From positions 166,326 through 230,325 of the forward strand of contig UCKU01000017.1 in assembly GCA_900473185.1 (NCBI GenBank): a DNA stretch of 64,000 bases, in the 5' to 3' direction. Position 1 is the stretch's first letter, and every line of letters starts with the position of its first letter. This document shows, piece by piece, positions 17,104 through 26,075 of the stretch. Made by a program: the position numbers and the translations under genes. The stretch comes from Hyphomicrobiales bacterium. GTDB lineage: Bacteria > Pseudomonadota > Alphaproteobacteria > Rhizobiales > Rhizobiaceae. The notes under the pieces are model-generated. The model worked only from the letters and a program-made list of their open reading frames with translations. It had not been told where the DNA came from and ran no database searches.

Positions 17104-18204
17104 TTGACCAGAAACAACAAGCGGATTGCCCCTCCGAGCCGGCAGGCTGTCGGTGCTTTGCTGATCGCCAGCTCTATCCTGGCGCTTTCCGGCTGCGTTT
17201 CCGACAAGAAGGCGCTTGATTCGGCCGCCGTCGCCACACCGGCTGTGGAAGGACAGCCGGCACCAAAGCTTGCCGCGGCAATGCCTGCTGCATCGTCCCC
17301 CGCGTCGAAACAGCTCTATCGCGATCCGATGCTGACCAATGTCTCCGGTGTCAATCCGCAGGTAGCAGTGCAGGATCCGAATGCGGCAACAGCCGCTCCG
17401 CTCGTCGATCCGGCCATGCAACAGCAGCAGCCGGCCAATATCGGCGGCCTCGTCATGCAGTCGACGCGAATCAATGCGCAGGCGATGAGCATCTTTTCCG
17501 ATCATCAGCCGCTGCCGCAGAACAATTCGACCTCGACGGTCATCCAGCCGCAGGGCGTGAACGCCTACGCACCACAGAACGCTGGCCCAAGATCGAGCGT
17601 GTTCAGCGCGCCGCCCGAGCCACAGCAAGGCGAGATGTTGTTGCCGCAGCAATCATCGCAGAATACCAGCACGAAGCTTGCACCTGATCAGACAGCCTCG
17701 CTTACCGGCGGAAGCATTCCGGGATCGACGACGAACGCGCTCTACAGCGCGCCGAAGCAGAACCTGCTCAGCAGCCTTTCCGGGCTCTTGCAGAAGGCGT
17801 CGCTGCCCGGCATGACGCGCGTCGCGCCAAACGGCCTGCATGTGCAGAACGACAACGTCCAGGTCGGCTGCTTCAAGCCCGATCTCATGCGGGTCATCAA
17901 GACAGTCGAGACTCACTTCGGCAAGCCGGTTGTCGTCACGTCAGGCTACCGCGATCCGCAGCACAACCGTGAAGTCGGGGGCGCCGAGGAATCGATGCAC
18001 AAGAGTTGCGAAGCAGCCGATATCCAGATCGACGGCGTCAGCAAATGGGATATCGCCCAATATATCCGGTCGCTCCCGAACCGCGGCGGCGTCGGCACCT
18101 ATTGCCACACGGATTCGGTCCATCTGGACACGGGCAATGCCCGAGACTGGAACTGGGGCTGCGGCCGCAAGAGCGCGCCGATTGCTTCGGCAAGGGCGAT
18201 CTGA
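17104..18204 (+). CDS. Lipoprotein with YcbK-like peptidase M15 domain
   Basis: Predicted murein-associated protein of 366 residues. A lipoprotein signal ends in the lipobox LALSGC (Cys31). A long Pro/Gln/Ala-rich low-complexity region (32-235) follows, then a Peptidase_M15_3 domain (about 250-355). The domain shows SGYRDPQHN, the zinc motif MHKSCEAADIQIDG (His and Asp), and VHLDTG with a second His. The family includes YcbK, implicated in peptidoglycan processing. The start is TTG at 17104 with GGAG nine bases upstream; an ATG start that keeps the signal peptide is absent. Activity is likely but unproven. Confidence 0.88.
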   Translation: MTRNNKRIAPPSRQAVGALLIASSILALSGCVSDKKALDSAAVATPAVEGQPAPKLAAAMPAASSPASKQLYRDPMLTNVSGVNPQVAVQDPNAATAAPLVDPAMQQQQPANIGGLVMQSTRINAQAMSIFSDHQPLPQNNSTSTVIQPQGVNAYAPQNAGPRSSVFSAPPEPQQGEMLLPQQSSQNTSTKLAPDQTASLTGGSIPGSTTNALYSAPKQNLLSSLSGLLQKASLPGMTRVAPNGLHVQNDNVQVGCFKPDLMRVIKTVETHFGKPVVVTSGYRDPQHNREVGGAEESMHKSCEAADIQIDGVSKWDIAQYIRSLPNRGGVGTYCHTDSVHLDTGNARDWNWGCGRKSAPIASARAI

Positions 18205-18354
18205 CCGTCACCCCTCTGAAAGAGTAACGTGGGGGAAGCGGCCGGCACGAGATTTCCGGCCACCACTGCAGCTCTTTGATTCGGCTGCAATAATCTTCAT
18301 TTTCCACAGGCGGAAACAGCTTGTCATTTTTTTGAAAAATTTCGAATTTGCCGC

Positions 18355-18383
18355 TTGCGGGATCGGAAGTGCCTGACTATAAG
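18355..18383 (+). promoter_or_regulatory. Promoter of tRNA-Glu copy 1
   Basis: TTGCGG (18355-18360), a 17-base spacer and TATAAG (18378-18383) give a sigma-70-type promoter about 17 bases before the tRNA. The same arrangement recurs before copy 3, and the sequence from TGACTATAAGGGCGCCACCACAG onward is shared, which supports it. Confidence 0.7.
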
Positions 18384-18399
18384 GGCGCCACCACAGCAC

Positions 18400-18474
18400 G
18401 CGCCCTTCGTCTATCGGTTAGGACGACAGATTTTCATTCTGTAAAGAGGGGTTCGACTCCCCTAGGGCGTGCCA
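18400..18474 (+). tRNA. tRNA-Glu (TTC), copy 1
   Basis: 75 bases including encoded CCA. Acceptor GCGCCCT pairs with AGGGCGT (first pair G-U), the discriminator is G, and the anticodon loop TTTTCAT gives TTC. It is identical to copy 3 through the body. Confidence 0.95.
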
Positions 18475-18548
18475 CTTCCTCTTCCGATCTCATACAGTCT
18501 CTGTCGCTTGCGGAACGTATTGCGCCTTCCTATTTGAACTAAAAGCCT

Positions 18549-18623
18549 GCGCCCTTCGTCTATCGGTTAGGACGACAGATTCTCATTCTGTAAAGAGGGG
18601 TTCGACTCCCCTAGGGCGTACCA
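18549..18623 (+). tRNA. tRNA-Glu (CTC), copy 2
   Basis: 75 bases including encoded CCA. It differs from copies 1 and 3 at the wobble base (loop TTCTCAT, anticodon CTC) and the discriminator (A). It lies 74 bases after copy 1 and has no promoter of its own that I can see, so it is probably read through from copy 1. Confidence 0.93.
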
Positions 18624-18807
18624 AAAGCCACCGACCGAAATTTCACGAAGAACTAAATTTGTCCTGTCATGTGGTGCCCCCCACTGCAGGCCAACAATTC
18701 ACGCAGCGACAAGGTCTGGCGAAGACAATCATTCCCGTCCGCTTTCCACTTTTCCACAAGCCTAGAAAAAATCTGCATAATCCGGTGAAAAATTCTCATT
18801 TTGCCGC

Positions 18808-18836
18808 TTGCGGCGCAGAAAGGTGCTGACTATAAG
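18808..18836 (+). promoter_or_regulatory. Promoter of tRNA-Glu copy 3
   Basis: TTGCGG (18808-18813), a 17-base spacer and TATAAG (18831-18836), the same elements and distance as at 18355. Upstream bases TTTTGCCGCTTGCGG are also close to copy 1, so promoter and tRNA were duplicated together. Confidence 0.7.
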
Positions 18837-18854
18837 GGCGCCACCACAGAGCAC

Positions 18855-18929
18855 GCGCCCTTCGTCTATCGGTTAGGACGACAGATTTTCATTCTGTAAA
18901 GAGGGGTTCGACTCCCCTAGGGCGTGCCA
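18855..18929 (+). tRNA. tRNA-Glu (TTC), copy 3
   Basis: 75 bases including encoded CCA, identical in the mature sequence to copy 1 (anticodon TTC, discriminator G). It has its own promoter at 18808. Confidence 0.95.
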
Positions 18930-19233
18930 CTCTTCTTCACTATTTCCCTGTCTTTTCATAGAGTTCCGTTCGCGGTTCCGACTGTGCCTGTCATGCGAAT
19001 TGATGGAGCAAATGCCGTGACATCACGCATCATACGCTGCCGTGTGTAGTGCGAAGTCGGCTCGTGAATCCGCTCCGTAATCTTCGGAAAGCCTATTATT
19101 TTCAAGGATATGATCAGCCCAAAAATGGTTTTCGGTATTTACCGGGGATTAGCGGGCCGCGTCTAGGATTATCGAGGTATTTCTGCTGACGCGGCACTCC
19201 AATATACGCCTCGGTGACAAGGGATTTTCGGAT
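18930..19233. other. Intergenic region between tRNA-Glu copy 3 and the TMEM43-like gene
   Basis: 304 bases without a credible reading frame. It presumably ends the tRNA transcript and holds the promoter of the TMEM43-like gene, whose start is preceded at some distance by AAGGG. No strong hairpin with a T-run was seen. Confidence 0.35.
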
Positions 19234-20403
19234 ATGAGCCATACGGAAACGACCTATACTTCGTGGTTTGAGCGCATCAAAAGCGCACTGATCGGTGCAT
19301 TGGTCGGCCTTGCTCTGCTTATCGGATGTATCTGGCTGCTGATCTGGAACGAAGGACGCGCGATCCAGACCTATCGCGCTCTGTCCGAGGGCGCGTCACA
19401 GGTGATTTCGGTCGATGGTGCGGCAGTCGATCCGGCCAATGAAGGCAAGCTGGTCCACATCAGCGGCGCGGTGAAATCCGATCAGCTCCCGCAGGATAGC
19501 CAATTCGGCGTCACCGCCGACGGGGCCGTCGGCCTTTCCCGCCAGGTCGAGATGTATCAGTGGGTGGAAAAGAGCGAGAGCCAGACCAAAAAGACATTGG
19601 GTGGCGGCGAGGAAACGACGACGACCTATTCCTACACCAAGGAATGGCGCTCGGACATCGTCGATTCGAGCCGCTTCAAGCAGCCTGACGATCATCAAAA
19701 TCCAACCAGCATGCCTGATGGCGCCACCTTCACGGCAAAAACGGCACATGTCGGCGCCTTCTCGGTACCGGGCAAGGATGTGGCTGCGATCGGCGACTAT
19801 TCACGACTCGCGCTCACCGACAGCGACGTGCAGCGCATAGCAGTGCAGATTGGCGCTAGCCGGCCGGCAAAGCGGAATTCCGAGGGTGCCTATATCGGTC
19901 TGAACGAAAACCTGCCCGATGTCGGCGATCTCAGGATCACCTACCAGAGAATCGACGTGGAAACGGCAAGCATCGTCGGCAAGCAGAGTCACAGCGCGCT
20001 CGTTCCCTACGAGACGACCAACCACCGCGATATCTTCCTTACCGCTGAAGGCGATGTGGATGCCGGCCAGATGTTCAAAACGGCCGAGAGTGAAAACAAT
20101 ATCATCACCTGGCTTGTGCGCGCCGCCGGTATCATCGGCTTGTTCGTCAGTTTCAAGCTGATGTTTGGGCTCCTGCCTATTCTTGCCGACCTGATCCCGT
20201 TCGTCGGCTCGATCATTGGCTTCGGCACGAGCATCGTGGCCTTCGTGCTGACGCTGCTTGTCGGCCCCGTTGTCATCGCCATAGGCTGGTTCGCCTACAG
20301 GCCGCTATTGTCAGTCGGCATCATTGCGGGCGGCATATTACTTGCCGTGGTGGTTACCCGCTTTCGCAGAAAAGCACCACTTTCTCAGCCGCAGCCAGCC
20401 TGA
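19234..20403 (+). CDS. TMEM43 family membrane protein
   Basis: Membrane protein of 389 residues related to eukaryotic TMEM43/LUMA. One N-terminal transmembrane helix (about 17-37) is followed by a large non-cytoplasmic domain (40-285) with WNEGRAIQTYRALSEG near the membrane, then three or four closely spaced C-terminal helices (about 290-378) and a basic end. This arrangement is the family's. The function in bacteria is unknown. ATG at 19234 is preceded by AAGGG about ten bases away. It is transcribed convergently with recJ, 31 bases apart. Confidence 0.9.
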   Translation: MSHTETTYTSWFERIKSALIGALVGLALLIGCIWLLIWNEGRAIQTYRALSEGASQVISVDGAAVDPANEGKLVHISGAVKSDQLPQDSQFGVTADGAVGLSRQVEMYQWVEKSESQTKKTLGGGEETTTTYSYTKEWRSDIVDSSRFKQPDDHQNPTSMPDGATFTAKTAHVGAFSVPGKDVAAIGDYSRLALTDSDVQRIAVQIGASRPAKRNSEGAYIGLNENLPDVGDLRITYQRIDVETASIVGKQSHSALVPYETTNHRDIFLTAEGDVDAGQMFKTAESENNIITWLVRAAGIIGLFVSFKLMFGLLPILADLIPFVGSIIGFGTSIVAFVLTLLVGPVVIAIGWFAYRPLLSVGIIAGGILLAVVVTRFRRKAPLSQPQPA

Positions 20404-20434
20404 TCCCTTTCCAAGCCGATAGCCCTTCAGCCTG

Positions 20435-22237
20435 TCACTTGGCCGGTGCGCCATCGCTGATACGCAGCTGGATTCTGCGCGAGCCCTGATAGTGTTCCGC
20501 ACCGAGCGAGCCTGCGACATGCAGGTTGGCGCCACGAGAGTTGAGAAGCAGGTTGCCGAGCGGGGTCTCGGCAGCCCTGAAGGCGATGCCATCGAGGCGT
20601 GCGCCATCCATGGCTTCCAACGTCACCTTCACATGCCGCTCGCCGACAAGGCGGGAATCGCGCACACGATGGCCCGGTACGGCAAAGACCGGCTGGGAAT
20701 GTCCCGAGCCATAGGGGCCTGCCGTTTCCAGACGGTCGATAAGCTCGATCGTTGCGCCGCTTGCAGCGATGGCACCATCGATCTTCAGCGTTTCATTGGC
20801 GACAAGGGCCGATACCGTCTTCTGTGCCTTCTCGGTGAAGAAGGCTCTCAGAAGGCCAAGCTTGCCGCGCTCGACAGTAAGACCAGCCGCCATGGCGTGA
20901 CCGCCGCCTTTCACAAGTAGTCCTTCATCGACTGCCGCACGCACCATCCTGCCCATGTCGAAACCGTTGATCGAACGCCCCGAGCCGGTGCCCCTGCCTG
21001 AGGGATCGAAGGCGATGGCGAAGGCGGGTCGCTTGAACCTCTCCTTCAGGCGCGCGGCAATGAGCCCGACAATACCGGGGTGCCATTTCTCATGCGCGGT
21101 GACGATGACGGAAGCCCCCTCGCCGTCTCCATACTCGGCCAGCGCTTCGGCCTCGGCTTCCTGCAGCATGACCGCTTCCATGGCCTGCCGTTCGCGGTTG
21201 AGTTCGTCCAGCCGCTGGGCGATGGCTTCGGCTTCTACGGCATCGTCCAGCGTCAGCAGGCGGCTCCCCAGCGCTGCATCGCCGATTCGCCCGCCGGCGT
21301 TGATGCGCGGGCCGATCAGGAAGCCGAAATGATAGGGCGTAACAGGCCCGGCTAGGCCAGCCTTGCGGAATAGTGCCGCAAGACCGGCATTGCTCTGGTG
21401 GCGCGCGGCGACCAACCCCTTGACCACATAGGCGCGGTTGAGGCCCTTGAGGGGCACGACATCGCAGACGGTCGCGAGTGCCACGATATCCAGCCATTGC
21501 AGGAGATCGATCGCAAGGATGCGCTTGTCTCCAGCCTCGCGCAGCAGGCGCAGCGTTGCCACCAGCACCATGAAAACGACACCCGCCGCACAAAGATGCC
21601 CTAGGCCGGAAAGATCGTCTTCGCGGTTTGGATTGACGAGGGAGTGGCAGGGCGGCAGCTCGTGTGTCACCTGGTGGTGATCGATGACAACGACGTCGAT
21701 GTTGCGGTCCGCAGCAGCAGCCAACGCCTCGTGACTGGTGGAGCCGCAGTCGACCGTGACGATCAAGCTCGCGCCGTTGTCGATCAACTGATTGATGGCC
21801 GTCGGGTTGGGGCCATAACCTTCGAAGATGCGATCGGGAATATAGATATGCGCCTTGACGCCGAAATGGGTCAGGAAGCGATACATGAGTGCCGAGGATG
21901 CAGCGCCATCGACATCGTAATCGCCGAAGATCGCGACGGGCTCGCCATCACGGATCGCAGCGGCAAGACGCTTGGCGGCCTTCTCGCAGTCCGTCAGCTT
22001 GTAGGGATCAGGCATGAGGCTGCGGATAGTGGGATCGAGGAATTCGACGGCCTCATCCACCGTCACGCCGCGGCCGGCAAGCACACGTGCGATCAGATCC
22101 GGCAGACCATGCATCTGCGACATGGCGAGCGCGCGGTTCTGCCCCGCCTGATCGAGGCGTGAAACCCAGCGATTGTCGAGAATCGATTTTTCGACGCCCA
22201 GGAAGGCACGCGGTACCGGATCGACCTGATCTGCCAT
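20435..22237 (-). CDS. recJ: Single-stranded-DNA-specific exonuclease RecJ
   Basis: 5'-3' exonuclease on single-stranded DNA, acting in recombination and mismatch repair. The 600-residue protein has the DHH domain with motif I FGDYDVDGAASSA (DYDVDG at 106-111), motif II TVDCG (161-165) and DHHQ (186-189). The DHHA1 domain carries the GGHAMAAGLT signature, and an OB-type C-terminal domain follows. ATG at 22237 is chosen for GGAG six bases upstream; a longer start at 22258 has none. All metal-binding motifs are intact. Confidence 0.96.
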   Translation of the reverse strand: MADQVDPVPRAFLGVEKSILDNRWVSRLDQAGQNRALAMSQMHGLPDLIARVLAGRGVTVDEAVEFLDPTIRSLMPDPYKLTDCEKAAKRLAAAIRDGEPVAIFGDYDVDGAASSALMYRFLTHFGVKAHIYIPDRIFEGYGPNPTAINQLIDNGASLIVTVDCGSTSHEALAAAADRNIDVVVIDHHQVTHELPPCHSLVNPNREDDLSGLGHLCAAGVVFMVLVATLRLLREAGDKRILAIDLLQWLDIVALATVCDVVPLKGLNRAYVVKGLVAARHQSNAGLAALFRKAGLAGPVTPYHFGFLIGPRINAGGRIGDAALGSRLLTLDDAVEAEAIAQRLDELNRERQAMEAVMLQEAEAEALAEYGDGEGASVIVTAHEKWHPGIVGLIAARLKERFKRPAFAIAFDPSGRGTGSGRSINGFDMGRMVRAAVDEGLLVKGGGHAMAAGLTVERGKLGLLRAFFTEKAQKTVSALVANETLKIDGAIAASGATIELIDRLETAGPYGSGHSQPVFAVPGHRVRDSRLVGERHVKVTLEAMDGARLDGIAFRAAETPLGNLLLNSRGANLHVAGSLGAEHYQGSRRIQLRISDGAPAK

Positions 22238-22314
22238 GCCAAACTCCGCTTTCATCATCTGCCCTTTTTACAGATGCAGGGCAGATAGCAAAGCGGTGAT
22301 TTCAAGCCTGTGGA

Positions 22315-22527
22315 TTACCAGAAAATTGCCCAGATAACCAAGCCGATAACAAGCAGCTGGACGAAGAGGACCGAAAGCAGGATCAGGAGCGTGGCCCAAT
22401 TCCGCCCTCGCGGCGTCTCGCGCTCGAAGGCTGCTCCAAGCGCCGTAGGGTCAGATTTCGGCAAGCCCGCCTGAGGGTTTTCGATCTCCGTCCGAACATG
22501 ATCATGCGTATGCTCGATATTCCTCAA
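22315..22527 (-). CDS. Small hypothetical membrane protein
   Basis: A 70-residue protein with a polar, His- and Glu-containing N-terminal half (HTHDHV near the start) and one C-terminal transmembrane helix (LLILLSVLFVQLLVIGLVIW). The start is TTG at 22527, supported by GGAG seven bases upstream; no in-frame ATG exists. It lies between recJ and hom on the same strand. I recognise no named family. The tail-anchored layout is the only functional hint. Confidence 0.6.
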   Translation of the reverse strand: MRNIEHTHDHVRTEIENPQAGLPKSDPTALGAAFERETPRGRNWATLLILLSVLFVQLLVIGLVIWAIFW

Positions 22528-22608
22528 CCCGCGACTCCAACGGCTCCCAGGTTCATTATATCTATATCTACATATCTGTTAATATAAATTCGGCGAAATG
22601 CTTTGATT

Positions 22609-22645
22609 AATAACAGAAAACCCGTCCGAGCGCCCCCGGACGGGC
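22609..22645 (-). terminator. Terminator after hom
   Basis: CCCGTCCG (22621-22628) pairs with CGGACGGG (22637-22644). On the minus strand the stem is followed by TTTTCTGTTATT. It lies 28 bases past the hom stop. Confidence 0.8.
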
Positions 22646-22672
22646 TGAACCGTTCCAAATTGGAATAAAGCG

Positions 22673-23998
22673 TCAGGATTCTTCCTTGGGACGCTCGATG
22701 CGGATCACCTGCGGCTCGCCGACGAGGTAGCCTTCTTCCTTGATTGCAGCGACCGCCTTGCGCACCGAATCCTCCATCGTCGCATGGGTGACGAGGATGA
22801 TCGTCTGGTGGTGCGAGGGCGCCAGATGCTGCTTGGAACGCTGGACGATCGATTCCAGCGAAATCTGGTTTTCCGCCATGCGGGTCGCGACGCTCGCGAA
22901 AACACCGGTGCGGTCGAGAACGGTCAGGCGGATGAAATAACCACCCTCATGGCTCTGGATCTGCGCCTTGCGGTAAGTCTCAAGCGACTTGGCGGGATGG
23001 CCGAGGACGGGAACGCGCTGGGCGCCCGGCTGGCTCTTGGCGATGTCGGCGATATCGCCGAGCACCGAAGAGGCCGTGGCGTTGCCGCCGGCACCGGGGC
23101 CGACCATCAGCAGTTCGCCGAGGATATCGGATTCGATTGCCACCGCATTGGTGACGCCATCGACCTGGGCGATGACGGAATCGACCGGCACCATGGTCGG
23201 ATGCACGCGTTGTTCGATGCCGGTATCCGTGCGTTGGGCGACGCCGAGCAACTTGATGCGGTAGCCAAGGTCGGCAGCTGCGTGGATATCGTCGATCGAG
23301 ATATTGGTGATGCCTTCGAGATAGATATCGTCGGCAGCGATCCTGTTGCCGAAGGCAAGTGTCGTCAGGATCGAAAGCTTGTGGGCGGTGTCATTGCCTT
23401 CGATGTCGAAAGCCGGATCGGCTTCGGCATAACCGAGGCGCTGGGCTTCCTTCAGGCAATCGGCAAAGGACAGGCCTTCCTTCTCCATCTTGGTGAGGAT
23501 GTAGTTGCAGGTGCCGTTCATGATGCCGTAGACGCGCGAGATCGTATTGCCCGTCAGCGACTCACGCAGCGCCTTGATGACAGGGATGCCGCCGGCAACG
23601 GCCGCTTCGAAGTTCAAGAGCGAGCCCTTTTCTTCGGCGATCGTCGCAAGCTCGACGCCGTGATAGGCAAGCAGCGCCTTGTTGGCGGTCACCACATGGA
23701 GACCACGGGAAAGAGCGGCGCGAACGGCCACGTTTGCAGCTCCTTCAGCACCACCGATCAGCTCGACGAACACATCGATATCGGCCTTTTCGGCCAGTTC
23801 GTCCGGACGTTCGTACCAGGTGATGCCGGTCAGATCGATGCCGCGGTCCTTCGAGCGATCACGTGCCGAAACTGCCGTAATCGTAATCGGGCGTCCGCAG
23901 GTGACTGCAAGTTCATTGCTTTTCTGCCTGATGATGCGAACAAGCGAGGCGCCAACGGTGCCCAAGCCCGCAATGCCGATTTTGAGGGCATCTGCCAT
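22673..23998 (-). CDS. hom: Homoserine dehydrogenase
   Basis: Reduces aspartate semialdehyde to homoserine with NAD(P)H, leading to threonine and methionine. The 441 residues comprise the nucleotide-binding motif GIAGLGTVG (8-16), the catalytic domain with NGTCNYILTKM and the EGLSFADCLKEAQ helix, the AEADPAFDIEGNDTAHK signature, and a C-terminal ACT domain (about 350-430, GYFIRLTVLDRTGVFA), where threonine usually gives feedback inhibition. The gene is 64 bases downstream of an aminotransferase gene on the same strand and is followed by a terminator. Confidence 0.97.
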   Translation of the reverse strand: MADALKIGIAGLGTVGASLVRIIRQKSNELAVTCGRPITITAVSARDRSKDRGIDLTGITWYERPDELAEKADIDVFVELIGGAEGAANVAVRAALSRGLHVVTANKALLAYHGVELATIAEEKGSLLNFEAAVAGGIPVIKALRESLTGNTISRVYGIMNGTCNYILTKMEKEGLSFADCLKEAQRLGYAEADPAFDIEGNDTAHKLSILTTLAFGNRIAADDIYLEGITNISIDDIHAAADLGYRIKLLGVAQRTDTGIEQRVHPTMVPVDSVIAQVDGVTNAVAIESDILGELLMVGPGAGGNATASSVLGDIADIAKSQPGAQRVPVLGHPAKSLETYRKAQIQSHEGGYFIRLTVLDRTGVFASVATRMAENQISLESIVQRSKQHLAPSHHQTIILVTHATMEDSVRKAVAAIKEEGYLVGEPQVIRIERPKEES

Positions 23999-24062
23999 GG
24001 ATCGATCCTGAAATGTCTAGTGGGAGACAGCCGCAAATCTGCGGCTGTCTTCGAGGTTGGAA

Positions 24063-25280
24063 TTAACGGTGGGCGTTGAGCGAGATGACGTTGTGCATCG
24101 TCTCGTCCGCCGTCGACATGAACTTCTTGATGTTGCGCGCAGCCTGGCGGATGCGGTGTTCGTTCTCGACAAGCGCCAGACGGACGTAATCGTCGCCCTG
24201 TTCGCCGAAGCCGATGCCCGGGGCAACGGCAACATCGGCCTTCTCGACCAGAAGCTTCGAGAATTCCAGCGAACCGAGATGACGGAACTTTTCCGGGATC
24301 TTCGCCCAGGCGAACATGGTGGCAGCCGGCGGCGGCACTTCAAAGCCGGCCTTGCCGAAGCTTTCGACCATGACGTCGCGGCGGCGCTTGTAGACGTTGC
24401 GTACCTCGGCAATGTCGGAGCCGTCGCCGTTCAGAGCGTGGGTGGCAGCAACCTGGATCGGCGTGAAGGCACCGTAATCGAGGTAGGACTTCACACGGGT
24501 CAGTGCCGCGATCAGCCGCTCGTTTCCGACCGCAAAGCCCATGCGCCAGCCGGGCATGGAGAAGGTCTTGGACATGGAGGTGAATTCAACCGTCACATCC
24601 ATTGCGCCCGGAACCTGCAGAACCGACGGTGGCGGCTCGCCATCGAAATAGATTTCCGAATAGGCGAGATCCGAGAGCACGATGATGTCATGCTTCTTCG
24701 CGAAGGCGATGACGTCCTTGTAGAAGTCGAGGGTCGCCACGAAGGCCGTCGGGTTCGACGGATAGTTCAGAATCAGCGCCAGCGGCTTCGGGATCGAATG
24801 GCGCACGGCCCGTTCGAGCGGCGGAAAGAAGCTTTCGTCCGGCTCGACCGACATGGAGCGGATCACGCCGCCGGCCATAAGGAAGCCGAAAGCATGGATT
24901 GGATAGGTCGGGTTCGGGCAGAGGATGACATCACCCGGCGCGGTGATCGCCTGCGCCATGTTGGCAAAGCCTTCCTTGGACCCGAGGGTGGCGACCACCT
25001 GCGTGTCGGGATTCAGCTTCACGCCGAATCGGCGGGCGTAATAGGCAGCCTGCGCGCGGCGCAGGCCGGGAATGCCCTTGGAGGACGAATAACGATGGGT
25101 GCGCGGGTCCTGGACGACTTCGCAGAGCTTGTCGACGATCGCCTGAGGGGTCGGAAGATCGGGGTTTCCCATGCCGAGATCGATGATATCGGCCCCGCCC
25201 GCTCGCGCGCTCGCTTTCAAACGGTTGACCTGTTCGAAAACGTAAGGCGGCAAACGCCGGACTTTGTGAAACTCTTCCAT
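24063..25280 (-). CDS. Aminotransferase class I/II (AlaC / DapL-like)
   Basis: PLP aminotransferase of 405 residues. The PLP lysine is Lys238 in FTSMSKTFSMPGWRMG, with DLAYSEIYF and NYPSNPTA supplying other cofactor contacts. It belongs to the group of E. coli AlaC (glutamate-pyruvate transaminase) and is often mislabelled LL-diaminopimelate aminotransferase. Linkage to hom suggests a role in aspartate-family or alanine metabolism, but the amino donor cannot be told from sequence. ATG at 25280 gives the family start MEEFHKVRRLPPYVF. It is probably co-transcribed with hom. Confidence 0.88.
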   Translation of the reverse strand: MEEFHKVRRLPPYVFEQVNRLKASARAGGADIIDLGMGNPDLPTPQAIVDKLCEVVQDPRTHRYSSSKGIPGLRRAQAAYYARRFGVKLNPDTQVVATLGSKEGFANMAQAITAPGDVILCPNPTYPIHAFGFLMAGGVIRSMSVEPDESFFPPLERAVRHSIPKPLALILNYPSNPTAFVATLDFYKDVIAFAKKHDIIVLSDLAYSEIYFDGEPPPSVLQVPGAMDVTVEFTSMSKTFSMPGWRMGFAVGNERLIAALTRVKSYLDYGAFTPIQVAATHALNGDGSDIAEVRNVYKRRRDVMVESFGKAGFEVPPPAATMFAWAKIPEKFRHLGSLEFSKLLVEKADVAVAPGIGFGEQGDDYVRLALVENEHRIRQAARNIKKFMSTADETMHNVISLNAHR

Positions 25281-25504
25281 CTCTTTCCCCATGGAAATGC
25301 GGCCAACGTGACCGCTGTCGAAGCTCGTTCCGTCTCCCGGCAGCTGCGATACGAGCTTCAGACTCGCAGCGCCGTATTCCTCTTCAACTTAACTGCGCGG
25401 CAAATCTTTGACGGAGAAGCCGCGCACGAAGCGCATTATCGGGAAAATTGCACCTTCCGATCCATCCGGAAGGCTTTGCGTCCAAATCGCCTCAAAGGCA
25501 AGGC

Positions 25505-25927
25505 TTATTTGGTGATTTCGGAGAGCGTCGCGGCCCCGTGGTCGGCGGCAAGCGCGCGCATCTCGGCGACGCGACGCTGGTACTCCGCTTCCGAGATTGC
25601 GCCCGACTGCCGCTTGGCGCTGAGGGCCGTCAGCTGATGCTGAAGCTCGGCCGCCTGTTCGTCGCTCATCTGTACATTGGCCGCCGTCAGTGGTGCACCA
25701 AACGACGGGTAGCCGTCCGGGCTCTTGGTCAGGCCGCCTTCAACAGGCTCGCCCTTGGAGGCCGGCATCACGACTGCGGTCGGTGCTGCCATGCGCTGGG
25801 CAAAAGCCTTCTTCTCCTCGGCGGTCTTGTTGCATCCGGCAAGCGCTATGGCCATGGCCGCGGCCGCCGCGCAGATTGCTGCGGTGCGGGTGAAGGTCGC
25901 GATATGCCCAATGCCTGTCGTCGTCAT
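25505..25927 (-). CDS. Lipoprotein with SHOCT-like C-terminal segment
   Basis: Predicted lipoprotein of 140 residues. The signal ends in a lipobox (AIALAGC), then a Lys/Glu-rich segment, a Pro/Gly-rich middle, and a C-terminal helical hairpin (ALSAKRQSGAISEAEYQRR) like the SHOCT domain, a short oligomerisation module. ATG at 25927 is the start that gives a normal signal peptide; longer frames to 26125 do not. It diverges from phaC across 148 bases. No specific function can be given. Confidence 0.75.
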   Translation of the reverse strand: MTTTGIGHIATFTRTAAICAAAAAMAIALAGCNKTAEEKKAFAQRMAAPTAVVMPASKGEPVEGGLTKSPDGYPSFGAPLTAANVQMSDEQAAELQHQLTALSAKRQSGAISEAEYQRRVAEMRALAADHGAATLSEITK

Positions 25928-26075
25928 GCCTGATGATCCAATCCTGCCTGCTTCGACTGTTAAATTCGTCGCAGCGACAAAGCAATAGCATGAGAGCAGG
26001 CGAGCGGAACTTGTTTTCTTCATCGCCGCAGATGTACAACGAACGAACAGTGGATGCTGCCGCCGGAGGAAGTGC

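Noticed and set aside
18355..18929. The tRNA-Glu repeats as a CRISPR-like array
   Set aside because: Each repeat is a complete tRNA with CCA and a promoter; spacing is irregular and no cas genes are near.
22784..25637. Plus-strand frames of 431 and 526 codons
   Set aside because: They are antisense to hom and the aminotransferase gene and lack any family signature.
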